Assembly: GCF_024713945.1 (NCBI RefSeq)
Contig: NC_134680.1
Location: 5,081,501-5,145,500 of the forward strand
Direction of reading: 5' to 3'
Length of the DNA stretch: 64,000 nucleotides
Source: Dermatophagoides farinae
Taxonomy: Eukaryota > Arthropoda > Arachnida > Sarcoptiformes > Pyroglyphidae
Part shown: positions 1 to 14,818 of the stretch, piece by piece
How positions within the stretch are numbered: position 1 is the stretch's first letter
Layout of the letters: every line of letters begins with the position of its first letter
Program-made: the position numbers and the translations under genes
The notes under the pieces: model-generated
The model's input: the letters and a program-made list of their open reading frames with translations, nothing else
Databases searched by the model: none
Told to the model about the DNA's origin: nothing

Positions 1-382
1 TGAACTTGAATTAAATGATGAATTATCATCCATTGTTGAATTGGTTGGCGATGGTGATTCATCCAATGATACTATTGGTTTTACATCCGCTACAATCACC
101 AAAACATTTGTGGTAAAAAAATCATCAATTCATCATCATCATAATGGGTTAAAACTTACGATAAAATTCATCATCCGAATCATTCATTGACATCATCATT
201 GCATCTTGTGCCATTGAATCACCCTAGATGTTTTTTTTTATTTTTGTATAAAAAATTAAAATTCAATTAATCAAACAAGAATGTTAACAATTTTTTTTTA
301 GTTTGACACTCACATTTTCATTATCGCCAATATTTGATGATGTATCCCCATTTGTAGCCAACATATGATGACTATGATGTTG

Positions 383-415
<33 letters not shown>

Positions 416-1949
416 TACATCATCGCCTCCATCATCTTCTTGATCCTCATCTTGATGTTGATGTTGAGTATTACCATTGATCATTGATTGTGGTGGTGTT
501 GATGATGATCTTTGATGATGATTACTATTATTATTATGACCATTATTATCTGAATTATTATTAAATGAATCTGAATCATTCATGTTGGATTCTTTTAAAC
601 GTTTCGATGGTAATGATAGATTTGATATGGACTCATCACCACTATCTATGCCTAAATCATCGTTGTCATTATTATGATGATTATGATCACCATTACCGTT
701 ACCATTATGACGACCACCATGATGATCCATATGATGATTATGATTATGATTATTCGTAGATTGTTGTCTATTAAACATTAACATTTTGGCATTGTTTGAT
801 GATGATAATGATTGATGACGTTTTGTCGTCGTCGGTGGTGATGATCCAAATCCATTTGTGGTTGTTGCTTTGGTTGTATTAGAACCGGCACAGGAAGAAG
901 CAGCAGCTGCCGCTGCAGCTGCTGCGGCTAATGAATTGAATGCAGCTGCCGCTGCAACACCATTTGCATTAAATACATTGGCTAATGCCATGGCACTTCC
1001 ATTTTTATGTTTTTTTCGTCGTTTTTTAAATCTTTGTGCCATAAATGCTAGATAGGCATTCGATGGTTCACCATTTCCGCCGCTACCGGTATTTGTCCCA
1101 TCACTAACATTGCCACTACTTGCAGCTATTGCTTGATTTGTTAATGATTCTAATGCCATACGATTATAAAAATTAGCCACTGAATCATTCGCACCTACCT
1201 GTAGGCGTTGTTGTTCCATTTGGAATATATGGTGAACCAGGTATATCGTTGGAAGGAAATTGGCCAGCCAATGGTCCACCATTACCACCAATACCATTGA
1301 AAAAAGCATTACCATGTTTTTCATTAACATCGGTTAATCCTTTAATTTTTAATGCTTCAGCCGTTTTCAATAATGGTCCTAATTGTGAATATGATACGTT
1401 TACTTCACCTGAATACATAAAATTAATGATTGCTTGTAGATCTTCATAATTGATATCTTTCAATATCACAATCGGATGTTTACATGGATTATTGATAAAT
1501 AAATCACGAAAATATGTTGAACATGCTGATAGTACTAATTTATGTGCCTTTATACTAACACCATCACATGCTAATGTAACGTCGACAAAATTTTCATCAC
1601 TTAATAATTCATTGAACACTTTGACCATATTATTACGATGATTATTCCATTTAAGGCAATATTGTTGTTGTTGATGATGTGCTACCGTTGAAGCTGCAGC
1701 GGCGGCAGCAGCAGCCGCCGATGATGAACCGGAATTACCACCACCATAATGTGATGATGAAGATGGTGGTGGTAATGGTGATTGTAATAATGGCTGTGGT
1801 GATGGTGAATTATATAAGGCACTCATCTGTTGTTTTTGATAATGAGAAAAGAATAAAAATGAAGAATAAATATTATTCGTTAGTTGATTATGATTAAAAT
1901 TTCCGGAAACGGATACAGAATTGGCCATTTGATTTTGTTTCAAAACCAA
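1..1949 (-). CDS. BTB/POZ-domain protein, 5' four coding exons (runs off left edge)
   Basis: Proposed exons on the minus strand: 1949-1199, 1125-314, 223-160 and 89-1 (open at the edge). The introns are 73, 90 and 70 bp. Exon 1 carries a BTB/POZ domain at about residues 95-215: it begins with QYCLKWNNH, typical of insect BTB transcription factors, and contains DVTLACDG, KAHKLVLSACS and FMYSGEV. A strong CAG|GTAGGT donor at 1199/1198 and the phase-matched acceptor CAATAG|CTG at 1126/1125 remove what otherwise looks like a frameshift. Exon 2 is low complexity: a basic RFKKRRKKHK patch that could be a nuclear signal, then poly-Ala, His/Asn and Asp runs. Exons 3 and 4 are Ser/Asp-rich and in frame. 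Such proteins are usually nuclear regulators that dimerise through BTB; zinc fingers or a pipsqueak motif would lie beyond the edge. The start at 1949 is the longest option; Met codons at 1928 and 1826 are alternatives. The specific family member is not identified. Confidence 0.85.
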
Positions 1950-4900
1950 GAAAAAAAAATCAATCCGTTTTTTGTGATTCTTTTTTTTTATTTTTATTCG
2001 TTATTTAAATTAAGCACCACACACACACACAAACATGTGCTCAGTAATATCAGGAAAAACTATTCACAACTCTATCAACCAAAAAAAAAACAATGGAATC
2101 GTTTTCGTTTGTAAAAAGAAAAAAAACAGGATTGTTTCATTCAGATGTAAACTAACAAACAAAGCCAAAAACAGGGGCAAAAAAAATATGGCCACTCTGA
2201 TTAGATAAATGCTACAAGTACTACAGAAATCTTTGATTTGGATCAATCGTTTGGTCTTTTTTTCTACACTATGTTCATGAACAAAAAAAAAACGATAAGC
2301 GGTTTTTTTTCATACGATAAACAAGATGGAACATACGTATACACATACACACACACACACACAGGGAGAGAAAGAGAGATGTGTAAAAAGATTGGCTACA
2401 CATATCAGGCAGAAAAAAAAGCAGCAGCATTCATTTAACAGTAATAAAGAAACATCCATTTATCCATCCATCCGCTATTCAACTATTTCGACATCATTTG
2501 GATTATTGATGATAATGATAATAATAATAATAATAATAAATGGACAGAATGTGATGTAACAGTGAATGAGTGATATCCAAATTGATCCAAAATGAATTAA
2601 CAAAAATAAAAACAAAAAACAGAAATTGAAACTGGGCTAATAATCAAAATGGAGAAATAAAAAAAAACAACAGGACATAAAGCAATACAAAATCACACAC
2701 ACATATGGTTGGACTTTAAACACGTTCATGATGGTCATCATCATCAGACAGACAGACACGTTTATTTATTTTTTTTTTTAAGAAAGCCAATAATAAAAAA
2801 AAACAGAAATCTAGAATATAGCTTGTTATTGGCTTAACTTAATTCAACTTATACATACACACACACACACATACACGATTTGTCTGTTTGTTTGTTCCGA
2901 AAGCACCACAACCACTATATCATGATCATAATCGATTATCAATTATATATGATGATTGAAAAATCAATGAAGAAAAATTACTGGATTCAAATCGTCTCCT
3001 CCCCATTATCATCATGATAATCATAATAAATTGATTGATATTGATAATGACCGAATAAATAAATTAATTAATTTAAAATTATGAAATAAACAAAATATTT
3101 AATGGAAACAAAATTTTTTTTTTTTGATTTTATCAAACAAAAAACATTAAATAGAACCAATAAGGCTTGGAAAACGTTGAAATCACTCTCTCTTACACCT
3201 ATTTCATTGTAACCAAAATTTTCATCAACTATTTCCACATAAAATGGGTGAAACAGATGTAAGCATACGCACGCACATCTATATGAACATCCGGTATCCA
3301 TATATCATTATATGGGTCTTGTAATATACAAGAGCAATATGGGCGAGAGAGAGAGAGGGAGAGAGCCAAAATGGTCAAAGAAAAGAAAAAACGAAATAGA
3401 TTGGTCCAAATGAATAAATGTTAGAAAAAAAGGGATAATAACGGCTAGTTATACATAAAAAAACAAGTTGTTGTTGTTGTTGTTGTTGTTATTGTTGGAA
3501 CGATTTCAAACGATATCACCATCATCAAATGTGGCGAAATAGTGGCCCGAAAAAAGAAAAACTTGCCTTTCACGCGTAACAATCGCAACAACATCATCAT
3601 GACTCCTGCTGCTTTATACACACACACACACACACACATACATTCAATGGCCCTATGAATGGGCCAACAACAATTTCTCTTCCTAGTTTTATACAAGTCA
3701 GCTAAAAAGAAAAAAAAATTCACCTGGCGTCCAGAAGATAACGACAATGTCTAAACCGAAACGATTGGATAGATGGACACACGACTAACCTATTATTATT
3801 ATTATATAACAACGAAAAACCTATGACCACCACCACCACCAACATCACACCAGTGTTATTTTAAAAAGAAAGAGAAATTTTCTTGAAAAGTAAAAGTTAA
3901 AATTTTCTTTTTTTCTTTCTCCTTCATTTTTTTTACATCAATCGAGGTTACATCAGATGGTATGGTGATGGTGAATGGTGGCTCCCTTAGTTTCTGAAAT
4001 GAAATGATGATGATGATGATGGTCCATACACATAAATGGGCGCCCTTTCAGCCTAATGAAAATGAGGACGCCCTGACCAACCAACAACAACAGCAGCAGC
4101 AGAAGTAGAAGTAAAAAAACTAAAATTTTCGGGCCAGCTGCTGTTGTTGAGATTGAAATAATAATGACCGATGACCAAAGGGCGAATACAAACGAATCAG
4201 CGTTCCATTCATCTCTCTATATTATGGAAGATAAAGGCCAAATTGACTACATATGATTATGAATGAATGAATGGATTTTCAACTTTCTTTATCATTTTTT
4301 TTGCATTAGATTTTTTTTTTGATCGATAACATCATCAAGTCTATGTTTCCTAGCTGGGCGCCATTTTTTTATATCAGAAAAAAATCGACCTATACTGATA
4401 TTGATGATGATGATGATGAACCCGACCTGGCATGTATAAAATGAATTTTTCTTCTTTTTTCTTTTGCTACACACGCGCATTAGGCGGTATTTTTTTGTTG
4501 AATTCATTAATTTATCTTAATAGTTTAAACAAAAAAAAAAAAAAATAGAAGAGAAAATAAAAAATCTTGGAATGGAACGAAATGAAACGACCCGAACCAA
4601 CCATAATAATAATGATGATGATGATGATGATGAGCAAGAGTTGATCAGAAGAAAAAAAAACGATGAAAGTCCTGAATGAAAAAGAAAAAAAAAATCAGGA
4701 AGTAATCATTCTATTTGAGCGTGATAGAGATCGAGCATAATGATTATCAATGAAAAGGATACGAAGTAGAAACCGAAAGAAAAAACCTGGTCTATAAAAA
4801 AAAGATGATAATGGAAAAAAAGGAATAGGAGTATTTTATATATCCCGAATGATTATTGTCAAACACAACTGAGTCGAAATAGGCAATAATGAGATTGAAT

Positions 4901-7900
4901 GAAATAGTTTTTTTTTGAAGATTTGGGTTAAGTTTGGTAATCGAAATCGTTAAACCACCAAACAAACATACCACAAAACAAATGGATCTCATCATTTCAC
5001 CCAAAATAATAATAGCCTGAAACTTTTTTAACCGAATGAAACCGGAAGTAAAAAACAATTTTTTCCTTTGCGAACCAGTGCCAAAAACCAAAAAAAAAAA
5101 AAAACCTGAATCTTGCCTAAGACAGCAACAGTAATCAGTGGTCTAGGCCACAAACAAAACAAAAGAAAAACAAAAAAGAGAAACGAAGTTGATCGAACAA
5201 ATGGCGAATAAAAGGGAGAAAAAAAGAGAAAACCAAAAAAAAAAGAAAAAAAACCTGCCACGTTGTTCCAATTGGAACACATAAATACTATACAATTAAC
5301 CTGTTCCAGCAGATGATTTTATTTATCATTTTTTTTTGGTCAAAATCTGTAATATAACGGTGGTGGAGGTTTCTAGACACACAACAGACACAGACCACAT
5401 TCACATTCTACTGACATCAACAAAAAAAAAATTTCTCTTTTTCTTTCTCTTCATCAGTTGTATATTGTTTCATTTGATGATGATGATGATGATGAAAAAA
5501 AATTAGCCAAAAGAAACGGGCAAATAGCCGTTGGGAGTCTTGAGAATGACAGAAAATCAACAACAACAACAACAAGCTATAAATGTGAACGAAGAAAAAG
5601 AGAGAAAAAAGAAAGTGAAATTTTCCCAAAAGGAATGAAAAATATTCAAGCCCAATCCAAAAAGTAAATGAAAAATACCGAAATGATGAAATGAGGTCAC
5701 CATCTTTATTTTCTGTTCACCACCATCAATTGAAAATGAAATGAATCAAAAAAAAAACTAGAAAACAACTTGACTTTTGGGCGACTTTCTCTCCTCCATC
5801 ATCATCATCATCATGTTTATCTGAAACTAACGAAAAACTTGGAAAAACTTCATCTTTGGAACTGGAATTTCAACTCGAATTATCAATCAAGCCCTATGTG
5901 TGTTGTTGTTGTTATTGTTGTGTCGGTGTAGTGGTGGCGGTGGTGATGGTGGTGGTGTGATTTTTCATTTTTATTTTCTTTCGTATGGTTTCAGACAAGT
6001 TCCATATGTATTTTTTTTTTTGTTTTGTTGAACAGGTTGTAGAACTTTGTGATGTTTGTTGTTTGTGTTAATAAGAACTGATGAAATTTTTCATGAAAAT
6101 AATGATGGACACACCCACATTTAGCCTCCCTTAGAGGTGAGAAAAGGTCCACCACTATCATGGATTTGGGTGCTGTATTCGTGCCTTTTTTTTCTATAGA
6201 AGACTTGACTGGAATAAATTGAAATGCGACTCAATTTTAGATCCAATTGAAACAGGCAGGCATATAGATACAAAAACAAAATAATACTTTACATTGATCC
6301 AAGATGGACAACAACAACAACAACAAAAAATGGTAGACAAGAGGATGAATTAAATAGCATGCCATTCAAATGGTCGAAAAAAAAACAAATAAAAGGTCAA
6401 CTCCAGATCACCGTTATACAAATGCATACGAATATTTGGATAAAATAAATGATTACCGTGTATACATCATCATCATCATTCTCTCTCTCTATATATCTCT
6501 CACTCTCTTACTCTTTCTGTTTCCGAACATTTTTTTTTACAAATCTCATCCTTATATCATTGGGATTAGAAAATTACCCGGATTATTTAGCTACAATTTC
6601 CTAGGTTATGAAAAAAAAAATTTGTCATTAATTCAAATCTACCTGTTCATATCCTGTTTTACATGGCCGCTATAATTTAAAGATCATCATCATGATGAGG
6701 ATATCCAGATGATCCATTCATCCATCCATTCGTATCTGGAATGGAATAAATGAATGGATCATTCATTCACAATCAATCATACTGGATGGCAATCAATCAT
6801 AATGATTGATTCTTAGCATCAGCAAACATCATCAAAAGTTGACTTTGACATTTGTTACCGTTCTTACCTTGTTTTTTTTTGTTGAGTCTAGTTGATTGAT
6901 TAAATTATGCTGTTATACATGGAATGAATGGTAGAAAAAAAGAACAACAAAATTTTCGATTTCATAAAAAGATGGCACAAATATTGATGATGATGATGAT
7001 AATTTTTGTTTGAATGAAATAAAATCGTAAAAATCAAAAACAAATTAGTAAAACACAGTTTTTATTCATGTAGTTGTTGTTGTTGTTGTTGTTGGTAATA
7101 GGGCAATACAAAATGAACATTGCATCATTCACATTTTTTACATTATCACAAACATACGCACAAAGTTCCAAAAAAAGAATCCGATGAATTTGATGATCAA
7201 CAAAAATGTGACATTTAAAAAAAATTATCATCAATCTTATGTGTCATTTATGAATGAAAGACAAAAAAATTGGGGATGAATGATTTTTCATTTTCATTTT
7301 CATTTTCATTTTTACCAAAAATGGTCACATACTAAATGATGATAATAATACACGTTCGATTAGACGTGTAACGTTTAACATCGACACGAATTGACACACG
7401 ATCCATGATTCAGTGATTCGGTCAATCAATCAAATCAGAGAGAATTTCGAACACGGTATTCATACACTATGGATACTTCCGATGTTACAGGTGGACAACA
7501 TACACACACACACACACACAAATACGGATTCGAAAGAATCCGTTATCTTAAATAGATTTGGTCATCATTATCATCACCAATAAAAAGAATCACCAAATTG
7601 ATTTAAACCAAAGAACCAACAACAGCAAAAAAATACTGAAAAGAAAAATTAATCACAAACGATTTTTATCGAAAGCATGCACACGTTGAAACACAACCAA
7701 AAAAAAAACCACCACCACCACCACCATGGACTAATAAAGTTTTTTTTCGGCGTTGTTGTTGTTGATTATGATGATGATGATGATGTTGAGTGTGGTATAT
7801 ACACTGGATGCACTGATGATGGCGTGGATGGAATCTGATTTTTTTTTCTTATGATTGTGGATTTGTTAATCATGATGATGATGATGATGATGATGAGTGA

Positions 7901-9720
7901 GTGGCCACCATTTCTAACATACTCTCTCTCTCTTCTTTTACTTTTATTTAGTTTCTGAAATCAGAAGAAGAAAAAATCAGTTTTGATGTTGTTGTTGTTG
8001 TTGTTGTTGTGGTTCAATTTTGCCATCATTCTCTTTCTATTTTTTTTCTGGGATTTCTGTGCCAATACAACAGCAACAAGTTTCACGTTCTTTCTCTCTC
8101 TCTCTCTCTTTCTTTTATTCACGATACGTTTTTCATCATCTGAAATACCAAAAAAGATGTTTTTGTTGTTGTTGTTTTTCGTTTGTTTCGCATTGATGAA
8201 TTGTTCATTATTGACTGGTTTTTATTCATTCAAAAGTTAAGTTTCAATTTTGGTTTTAGCACATGGAACATAGCAAAAAAAAAACAGTCTCTTGGTTATT
8301 GGTGTTTATGGACATGATCATCGTTGGTGTTGGTTGTTTGTTAAATGTCCATTTCATTCGAATGGATTCTTCTCTCTTTTCTCAATCATGATGATGATGA
8401 TGATGATGACTTTCTCTTCGTTATTTTCACCGTTTCGTTTTCAGGAACTAAGAAATATGATGAATGACCAATGTTTTTTGAAGTGATGAAATAATTCGAA
8501 TTGCAGAATTTTGTCTGGTTTGTTTATCAGGTTACAATAAGTGAGTGCTGCGTATGTCTTTTGTTTATGATTATTATTATTATAACGTGCGCGGTGGAGT
8601 TATGTTTCAAATGAATTTCAATTTTTTTTTTTTTTGGTTTACCCTCTGGTTTTTTTCTGAAAAAAAACGGCTGGTCGGTTTTTTTATGTTGCAATATTCA
8701 GTTGTTGTTGTTGTTTCTGTTCCTTTTCATTACATTTTCTCTCTTTTCTTTTGATAGCGATGATGATGATTTTTTTTTTCGTTCACAGATTCACAATAGG
8801 TCGGAGTCGATGACGAAAGTTCTAAAGCACAAACAAGGCAACGCCACCATCAAGTAAACAGATTTGATGACGAATTTTCCAATTTTTTTTCTGCTCGAAA
8901 TATCAAAAAAAACGTTGATTCACATCGTATAAATTGAATTTCATTTGTTTCCATTTGATATTTAAATATCTAACAACAAAAAAATGGCCCGTTATATGAC
9001 AACAAATGCAACACATTCACAGATACCAGAATCAAACAAACAAACAAACAGACAAAACAAATCAACCATTTGGGTTATAATAGAATCGAATGTTTTTCTT
9101 TCTGATGTGATGGACAAAGCATTCGATTCGATTTTCGAAATGAACTAGAAAATCAAACCAGATTTTTTGTTGTTGTTGTTGTTGTTGTTGAATTGACCAT
9201 CGAAAGCAAAGATTGAAAAAAAATATGTGAACACCATCAGCATTTGAATTTTTTTTTATGCGTTGTGTTCTGGTCACACAACATGTCATATACTTTGGGT
9301 AATGTACTTCTGTTTTCTGGCTCGAATTTATATTTTTTTTCTTTCGTTTTTTTTTTGGTCCACACACACACCACAATCTGGTCTGGTTAGTTTTTTTTTA
9401 TACAGATTATGTGTGTGTATATGTAGAACTAGGTTTACCTACCTAGAAAAAAAAGCTGAAATAAAATGAAAGAAAAGATAACGCGATAAATGAAAGAAGA
9501 AGAAAAATTCTTTTCTTAATACTCATCATCATCCTCCCTTCAAGATACGATACCCAACATTTTATATAATTTAACCAAACCTGGTTTTTTCTTCTTCATT
9601 TTCTACTATTTGTTTCTATTGCTTTGGTTGTTTGCAATATACTCCTATTTCATTTCATTTCTTAGCTCCACAGGTAGCCTAAATTATCATTTTCTTTTCA
9701 TATGTCCATGAGATTCGAAG

Positions 9721-9723
<3 letters not shown>

Positions 9724-9752
<29 letters not shown>
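9724..9752. repeat. (GA)n microsatellite
   Basis: About 14 GA units in the intergenic region left of GRK2. Confidence 0.97.
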
Positions 9753-9753
<1 letters not shown>

Positions 9754-10586
9754 AAACGGTTGATTATTATTACAGGTTCTTCTTGGGCTTTATTGATTTG
9801 GTTAGTGGTTGGTTGTCCTGGTCGAGCTGGTTCGATTTTTTTTTCATCTTATTTATTTTCGGGTTCGTCTTCGTTCTCTTTCTCTCTGGATAGATGATCG
9901 TCGGTGGTAGCTTTATTTTACATACACGACGTACGAATGTTGATCGACAACCAGAGCTTTTTCTCTGAACCCAAAAAAATAGCAAACGAAGAGGGAGAAT
10001 TTTTTCGTTTTTTTTTATTTTTTGGTTGACCAAACCTAAGTTTTTCTTTTTTTTCCAATTTAGCCACATAATCACCAGCTTGATCTGGTCACAAGACATG
10101 ATGATGATGATCGTCGTTGTCTTGGTGTGTGGCAGTGTTGCTGGTGTATGTAACATGATTAACCAGTTTTGACCAGTGTGTGTATGTGATACACCTACCT
10201 CCTATTTATTCGTCTTTCGAACAACAAAAAAAAATGTCCAAAAAAATATTTGATTTTTCTAATTGAGAAACGCAAAAAAATTTCGGTTTCACATTTGATT
10301 CCAATTGAAACACACATTGAAAAAGAAAGACCATTAAAAGGAAATTTCATCAAACCATAACCGAATAAAAAAAAATCTTCCAACAACCATTAAAAGGTAA
10401 AGCATAACATGAATGAACATTTCAAATGATTGACATTATGATGATGGCGGCTTGAAAACAACGATGACGATGACGACGACGACGACCGAAAAGAAGAAGA
10501 AGAAGAAGACACACCAAAATTAACAAAAAAAAAACAACTAACGACTTCCGTGTCTTGAATATTTTGCTTTTGGTTAACATTTTTTT

Positions 10587-10609
10587 CGTTTCGTTTCGTT
10601 TCGTTTCGT
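10587..10609. repeat. (CGTTT)n pentanucleotide run
   Basis: Between four and five CGTTT units. Short, and without an evident function. Confidence 0.9.
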
Positions 10610-12288
10610 AAGATTGGAGCAATCGAATGTAAAAAAAAAAAAAAAAATAGACAAATCTTGTGTTGTGTTGTGATGGATAGCTTGACCGTTCTTGTTCATT
10701 TGGATGAAACAGCATGAAAACAGAAAAAAAAATTCAAATCCGATAAATTCCCATTCGTGTTATCAACATTTTCGATAAATATATATCTTTCAATCAATCA
10801 ATGAAAAATAAAATAAAAAAATTCAATTAGCTCCGCCTTTTTATAATGATATGATATTTTTTTGGGTTATTTTTTATTTTTTTTTATTGTCAAAATTCTC
10901 TGATTGGTGGTTATATTGACGATTGATGATGACATGGCGTAATCATCAATCGGTATTGCACATTTATAAATACTGTTTGGATGCCATATAAATTGATCCT
11001 ATAATACCATAAATGGGCGTCTCTATACCGAAAAAAAATTTTTTTTTTTCTCTTTACAAATGCTCATCATCATCATCATCATCCAAACTTTAGTTCCGGT
11101 TTTTTTTTGCTTCACTCTACCCATAATTTGCTAACAAATTTTTTTTTTTTTTTTTTTTTGGACAACCCGAACAACTACTGGAGCAACAGATGGTGATGGT
11201 GATGATGATGGTGGCCAACAACTTTTTTTTCCTGTAACAACAACAGCAGCAGCAGCAGACCCATTTGGAAAATGAAAAACTTGACCAACCGGAAACGGAA
11301 CTAGATCCACACTATATTGTGTGTGTGTGTCTGGTGTGAATGCATAACAACAACAGCAGCTGTATAATCACGTCACATTGTTGATAATGATAACAGTGTG
11401 GTTTTTTTTTATTTTTCTTCACCATAATCATCATCATCATCATCAATCCTGACAGTTCCACAAGACAACTGGATCATCATCATCATCATCAACATCATCT
11501 ACCTGAAAAAAAATTGGTCAACAACAAAAAATAATGAGAATGAGAAAGATAATTCTAAAACCATTTCTCGGCTTCTTATTTTTCATCATCTTTAAACCTA
11601 AAGGTAATGTGAAAATGAAAGTGAAATTATCTTTCTCTTTTGCCTTCCCCTTCAACAATCACTATCATTTCTTTTAGTTTTTAATTCAAAAAAAAAAATC
11701 ATTCATCCATTCACACACACACACACAGTGAATGAATTTGAGAGATGTGTGTGTGTGTGTTTGCGAGCAAACCAGGATTATTATTGTTGCTGCTATTTCT
11801 TCAATGAGCCAGTTATATTTTGTTCAAATTGTATACAAAAAAAAAAAATGGCGTTGGTTGCAATCCAACATCTTTGCCCACCATTTTGCAATGGTCAATT
11901 CAGTTCAATGAGAGAAAGAGAAAGAGAAAAGAACCTGTTCTCATCACACACACATACACATGTATGTTATTGTTGAAACAAAACAGAACAACGCCCACTT
12001 TACTTTGATTTCAATGATGATGATCTTATCGCCAAACACCATCATCATCGAAATCATCATCATCATCACCAATCTATAATGTTTGTATGCTGTTACACGT
12101 ATTTTGTTTTGTTGTTTTTATTTTTTTGGCTATTAAAGATGTAATTTTTCATGATTTTTTTCCCCATTTTCACATCACTTGTTCTGAACATTATCGATAG
12201 GTTTTTTTTGTTTTCTTTTTGGCTGCTGCTTTTAAATCAAAAGCAAGAGCAATACAGATCTTGCTGATCTGGCTAATCAAAATCTATC

Positions 12289-12291
<3 letters not shown>

Positions 12292-12328
<37 letters not shown>
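12292..12328. repeat. (GA)n microsatellite
   Basis: About 18 GA units, followed some 350 bp downstream by a (CA)n tract at 12679-12709. Confidence 0.97.
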
Positions 12329-12331
<3 letters not shown>

Positions 12332-12676
12332 GATAGATCATGTTTTTCATAAGATTTAAGTATTGGGCCAACCTGTGTGTAAAAAAGAAAAATCCCTTTC
12401 TGGAACAAATCCGTTCCATGAATATGATGATGATGATGATCGGATGATAATACAGGTATGGCCTATGAAACATGAAATGAAATGAAAAAAAATAGGAAAT
12501 GGCCAATTTTGTTTTTCCATTTCAACATATACACACCTGGAACTGGTGAATTGACTTTTTTTTTCCCGATCAAATCATGTCCAAATAGCTGAAATGGGGA
12601 AAAAAATTGAATCCGCATCATCATATATGTTTTATGCATCTTTTTTTTAAAAGAAAAAAAAACTGGTTTTTCTTCT

Positions 12677-12678
<2 letters not shown>

Positions 12679-12709
<31 letters not shown>
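12679..12709. repeat. (AC)n microsatellite
   Basis: About 15 AC units in non-coding sequence. Confidence 0.97.
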
Positions 12710-12711
<2 letters not shown>

Positions 12712-14818
12712 ACTTTCTGGCTTTTTCGTAGCAATTTTTTTCTTTGATTATTTCTGAGAATTTTTTTTTTATCTTATTATACTTTATATTTTCACCAGTC
12801 TCGACTGATAACGAAAAATTGATAACCAGTGTGTGTGTGTGTGTTTGGAAAACAACATTCAACAAACATTGAAGACGAATAAAAATAAGATGAAAGAAAA
12901 AACCAGATAGCCATACCTCTCTCGGTGTATGTGTGTGTGTGTGTAGATGGATAAAATCTTAATCGTTTGTTTTTTTTGGTGGTGGTGAATGATTTCCAAT
13001 CATTTTCTCTGGTTTTCCCAAATATAGCCAATCATTCTGGTATTTTTTTTTCATGTAGAAAAAAAACAACAAGTTTATTCGGCTGGTTGATTTGGTTTTA
13101 TATTTTCATTAAAAAAAAACCCAAGAAAGAATTTTTTCTTAAAAACTTTCAAGCTTAACCACCACCACCGAATTAATTTATTTTGCTGACTACACACTAT
13201 TAAAATCATATTTCAGGATATTGATGGAAAATAAATACCTGGACATTCAGAGAAAATGAAACTTGGATCAATCATTATCGTTTGTATACAGAAAAAAAAT
13301 TCAATTTAAAAAAACAACGACAACACTAACCCCATCTACCATCGTCGTCGGTGTTTGATTAAATGACAAGAATATTTATTCATTTTCAGAAAAAAAAATT
13401 CAAGAATTATTAATAAGAAGACAGATATCAAGAACAATAACAAAAAAAAATAAAATAAAAACAAAAGAAAAAAAAAAGAAATAAGCAAAAAAAAATAGGA
13501 AACCAATAAAAATGGTTCATCATCATCATCTGCTGCTGCTGTTGGTGGTGGTGGTGGTGGTGTTAGGTGTGTATACATCATACATATCATATAATCATAT
13601 AATAAAGAGAATTTAGGAATAGTATAAAAAAAGGAAGAGGTATGTGTGTGATTTTTTTTTCGATGTGAATTTAATTTCCAAATCATTACCCATCATCACC
13701 ATCATCGACAACAACAAGAATAATTGAAAAAAAATCAATTAAAACAAAAATAACAACAACAACAATGATGAAAAATGGGGGTATTATATGAGTGTATGTG
13801 TGTGTGTGTGTGTGTTTGTAAGTGTTACAGTATTTCAAGTATCAAGAGAGGATATAGAGAAGGAGAATAGTAAATACATATAATAATCAATAATATCACA
13901 TTGAGATCAAGATCAATAATCAAATTGTTCAGAAAGAAAGAGATACATGAAGAAAATTCAATCAATTTTTGTCGTTGTCAATGTTGTTGTTGTTGTTGTT
14001 GTTTATTGATTGAATCATCATTATCATCATCATCATGGACTTTATGAGTATTTTGAAGAATTCATAATCATTTATCAGTAAATATCATTGGTGACAATTA
14101 ACCATTGATGATGATTATGATGATGATAATGATGATAATAATAGAAAAAAAATGGTGAGTGTGGGTGGGTGGGTGGTTGTGTTTGTTTGTTATATATACC
14201 TAATTATATATCTATATTTATAGATATCAAGATAGAAATAGAATGAATGAGAAAGACTATGTGCATCTATACGTGTAATCAGAAATATGAATTTAAGCAA
14301 TTTTATCGATTTTTTTTCTGTCATTAATTGTTTTAACACTAAATTGTTGTTTTGTTTTTTTTTTGGATTGAATAAATGTTTACGGTAAATTTTTTGAATG
14401 AAAACAAAAAAAATGGCCATATGATGATGATGACGATGATGATGATAAGTGTATAATGATGATCTGTCTGTTTGTCTGCAGTGTTTGTTTCATTTTGGTA
14501 TTATGATAATAACAACAAGGAAAAAGAAAACATTCTTCTGATCATAGATCAATACAAATTTACTGGTGATGGTCATTTCAGATGATGATGATAATTTAAA
14601 TGTTAATATAGCTGTGTATGGGGGGATCTATCTAATAATGGCGAAATTATTTTAACCACACAGATCATCATCGATCCTTCACCACGATATGTATAATATA
14701 ACTGGGCTGGTGTGTCTCTGAGTTTGATTTTTTTTTTTGGATTTGGATTTAGATTAGATAGACAAATTAATATAGATTAATATTAATATAAATTAAGATT
14801 CTTTGAAAACCAAAAAGA

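Larger units (their letters stand above)
1950..14818. other. 12.9-kb repeat-rich non-coding region between the BTB gene and GRK2
   Basis: I see no credible coding region here on either strand. Reading frames longer than 60 codons consist of translated CAT/ATG, CA/TG, GA or poly-A/T tracts. Content: many (CAT/ATG)n runs of 4-8 units, (CA/TG)n, (GA)n at 9724-9752 and 12292-12328, a TTTCG pentamer run at 10587-10609, a CATTTT hexamer run near 7287-7311, and A or T homopolymers of 8-20. The plus strand is A-rich at roughly 4.5-5.8 kb and T-rich at roughly 7.7-9.9 kb. The left part is a likely 5' UTR, promoter or first intron of the BTB gene, and the right end the 3' flank of GRK2, but no exon can be placed from sequence alone. 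Confidence 0.7.

Noticed and set aside
1126-1330. 4-bp AGGT duplication causing a frameshift in the BTB gene
   Set aside because: A 73-bp intron with a strong donor and matching phase explains the frame change better.
7983-8754. Hydrophobic Leu/Phe-rich plus-strand frames
   Set aside because: Generated by T-rich and TTG-repeat sequence; no conserved residues and no good start.
1950-14818. Many 60-130 codon frames in the large gap
   Set aside because: All are poly-Ser/His/Met/Asp/Leu or similar products of CAT, CA, GA and homopolymer tracts.
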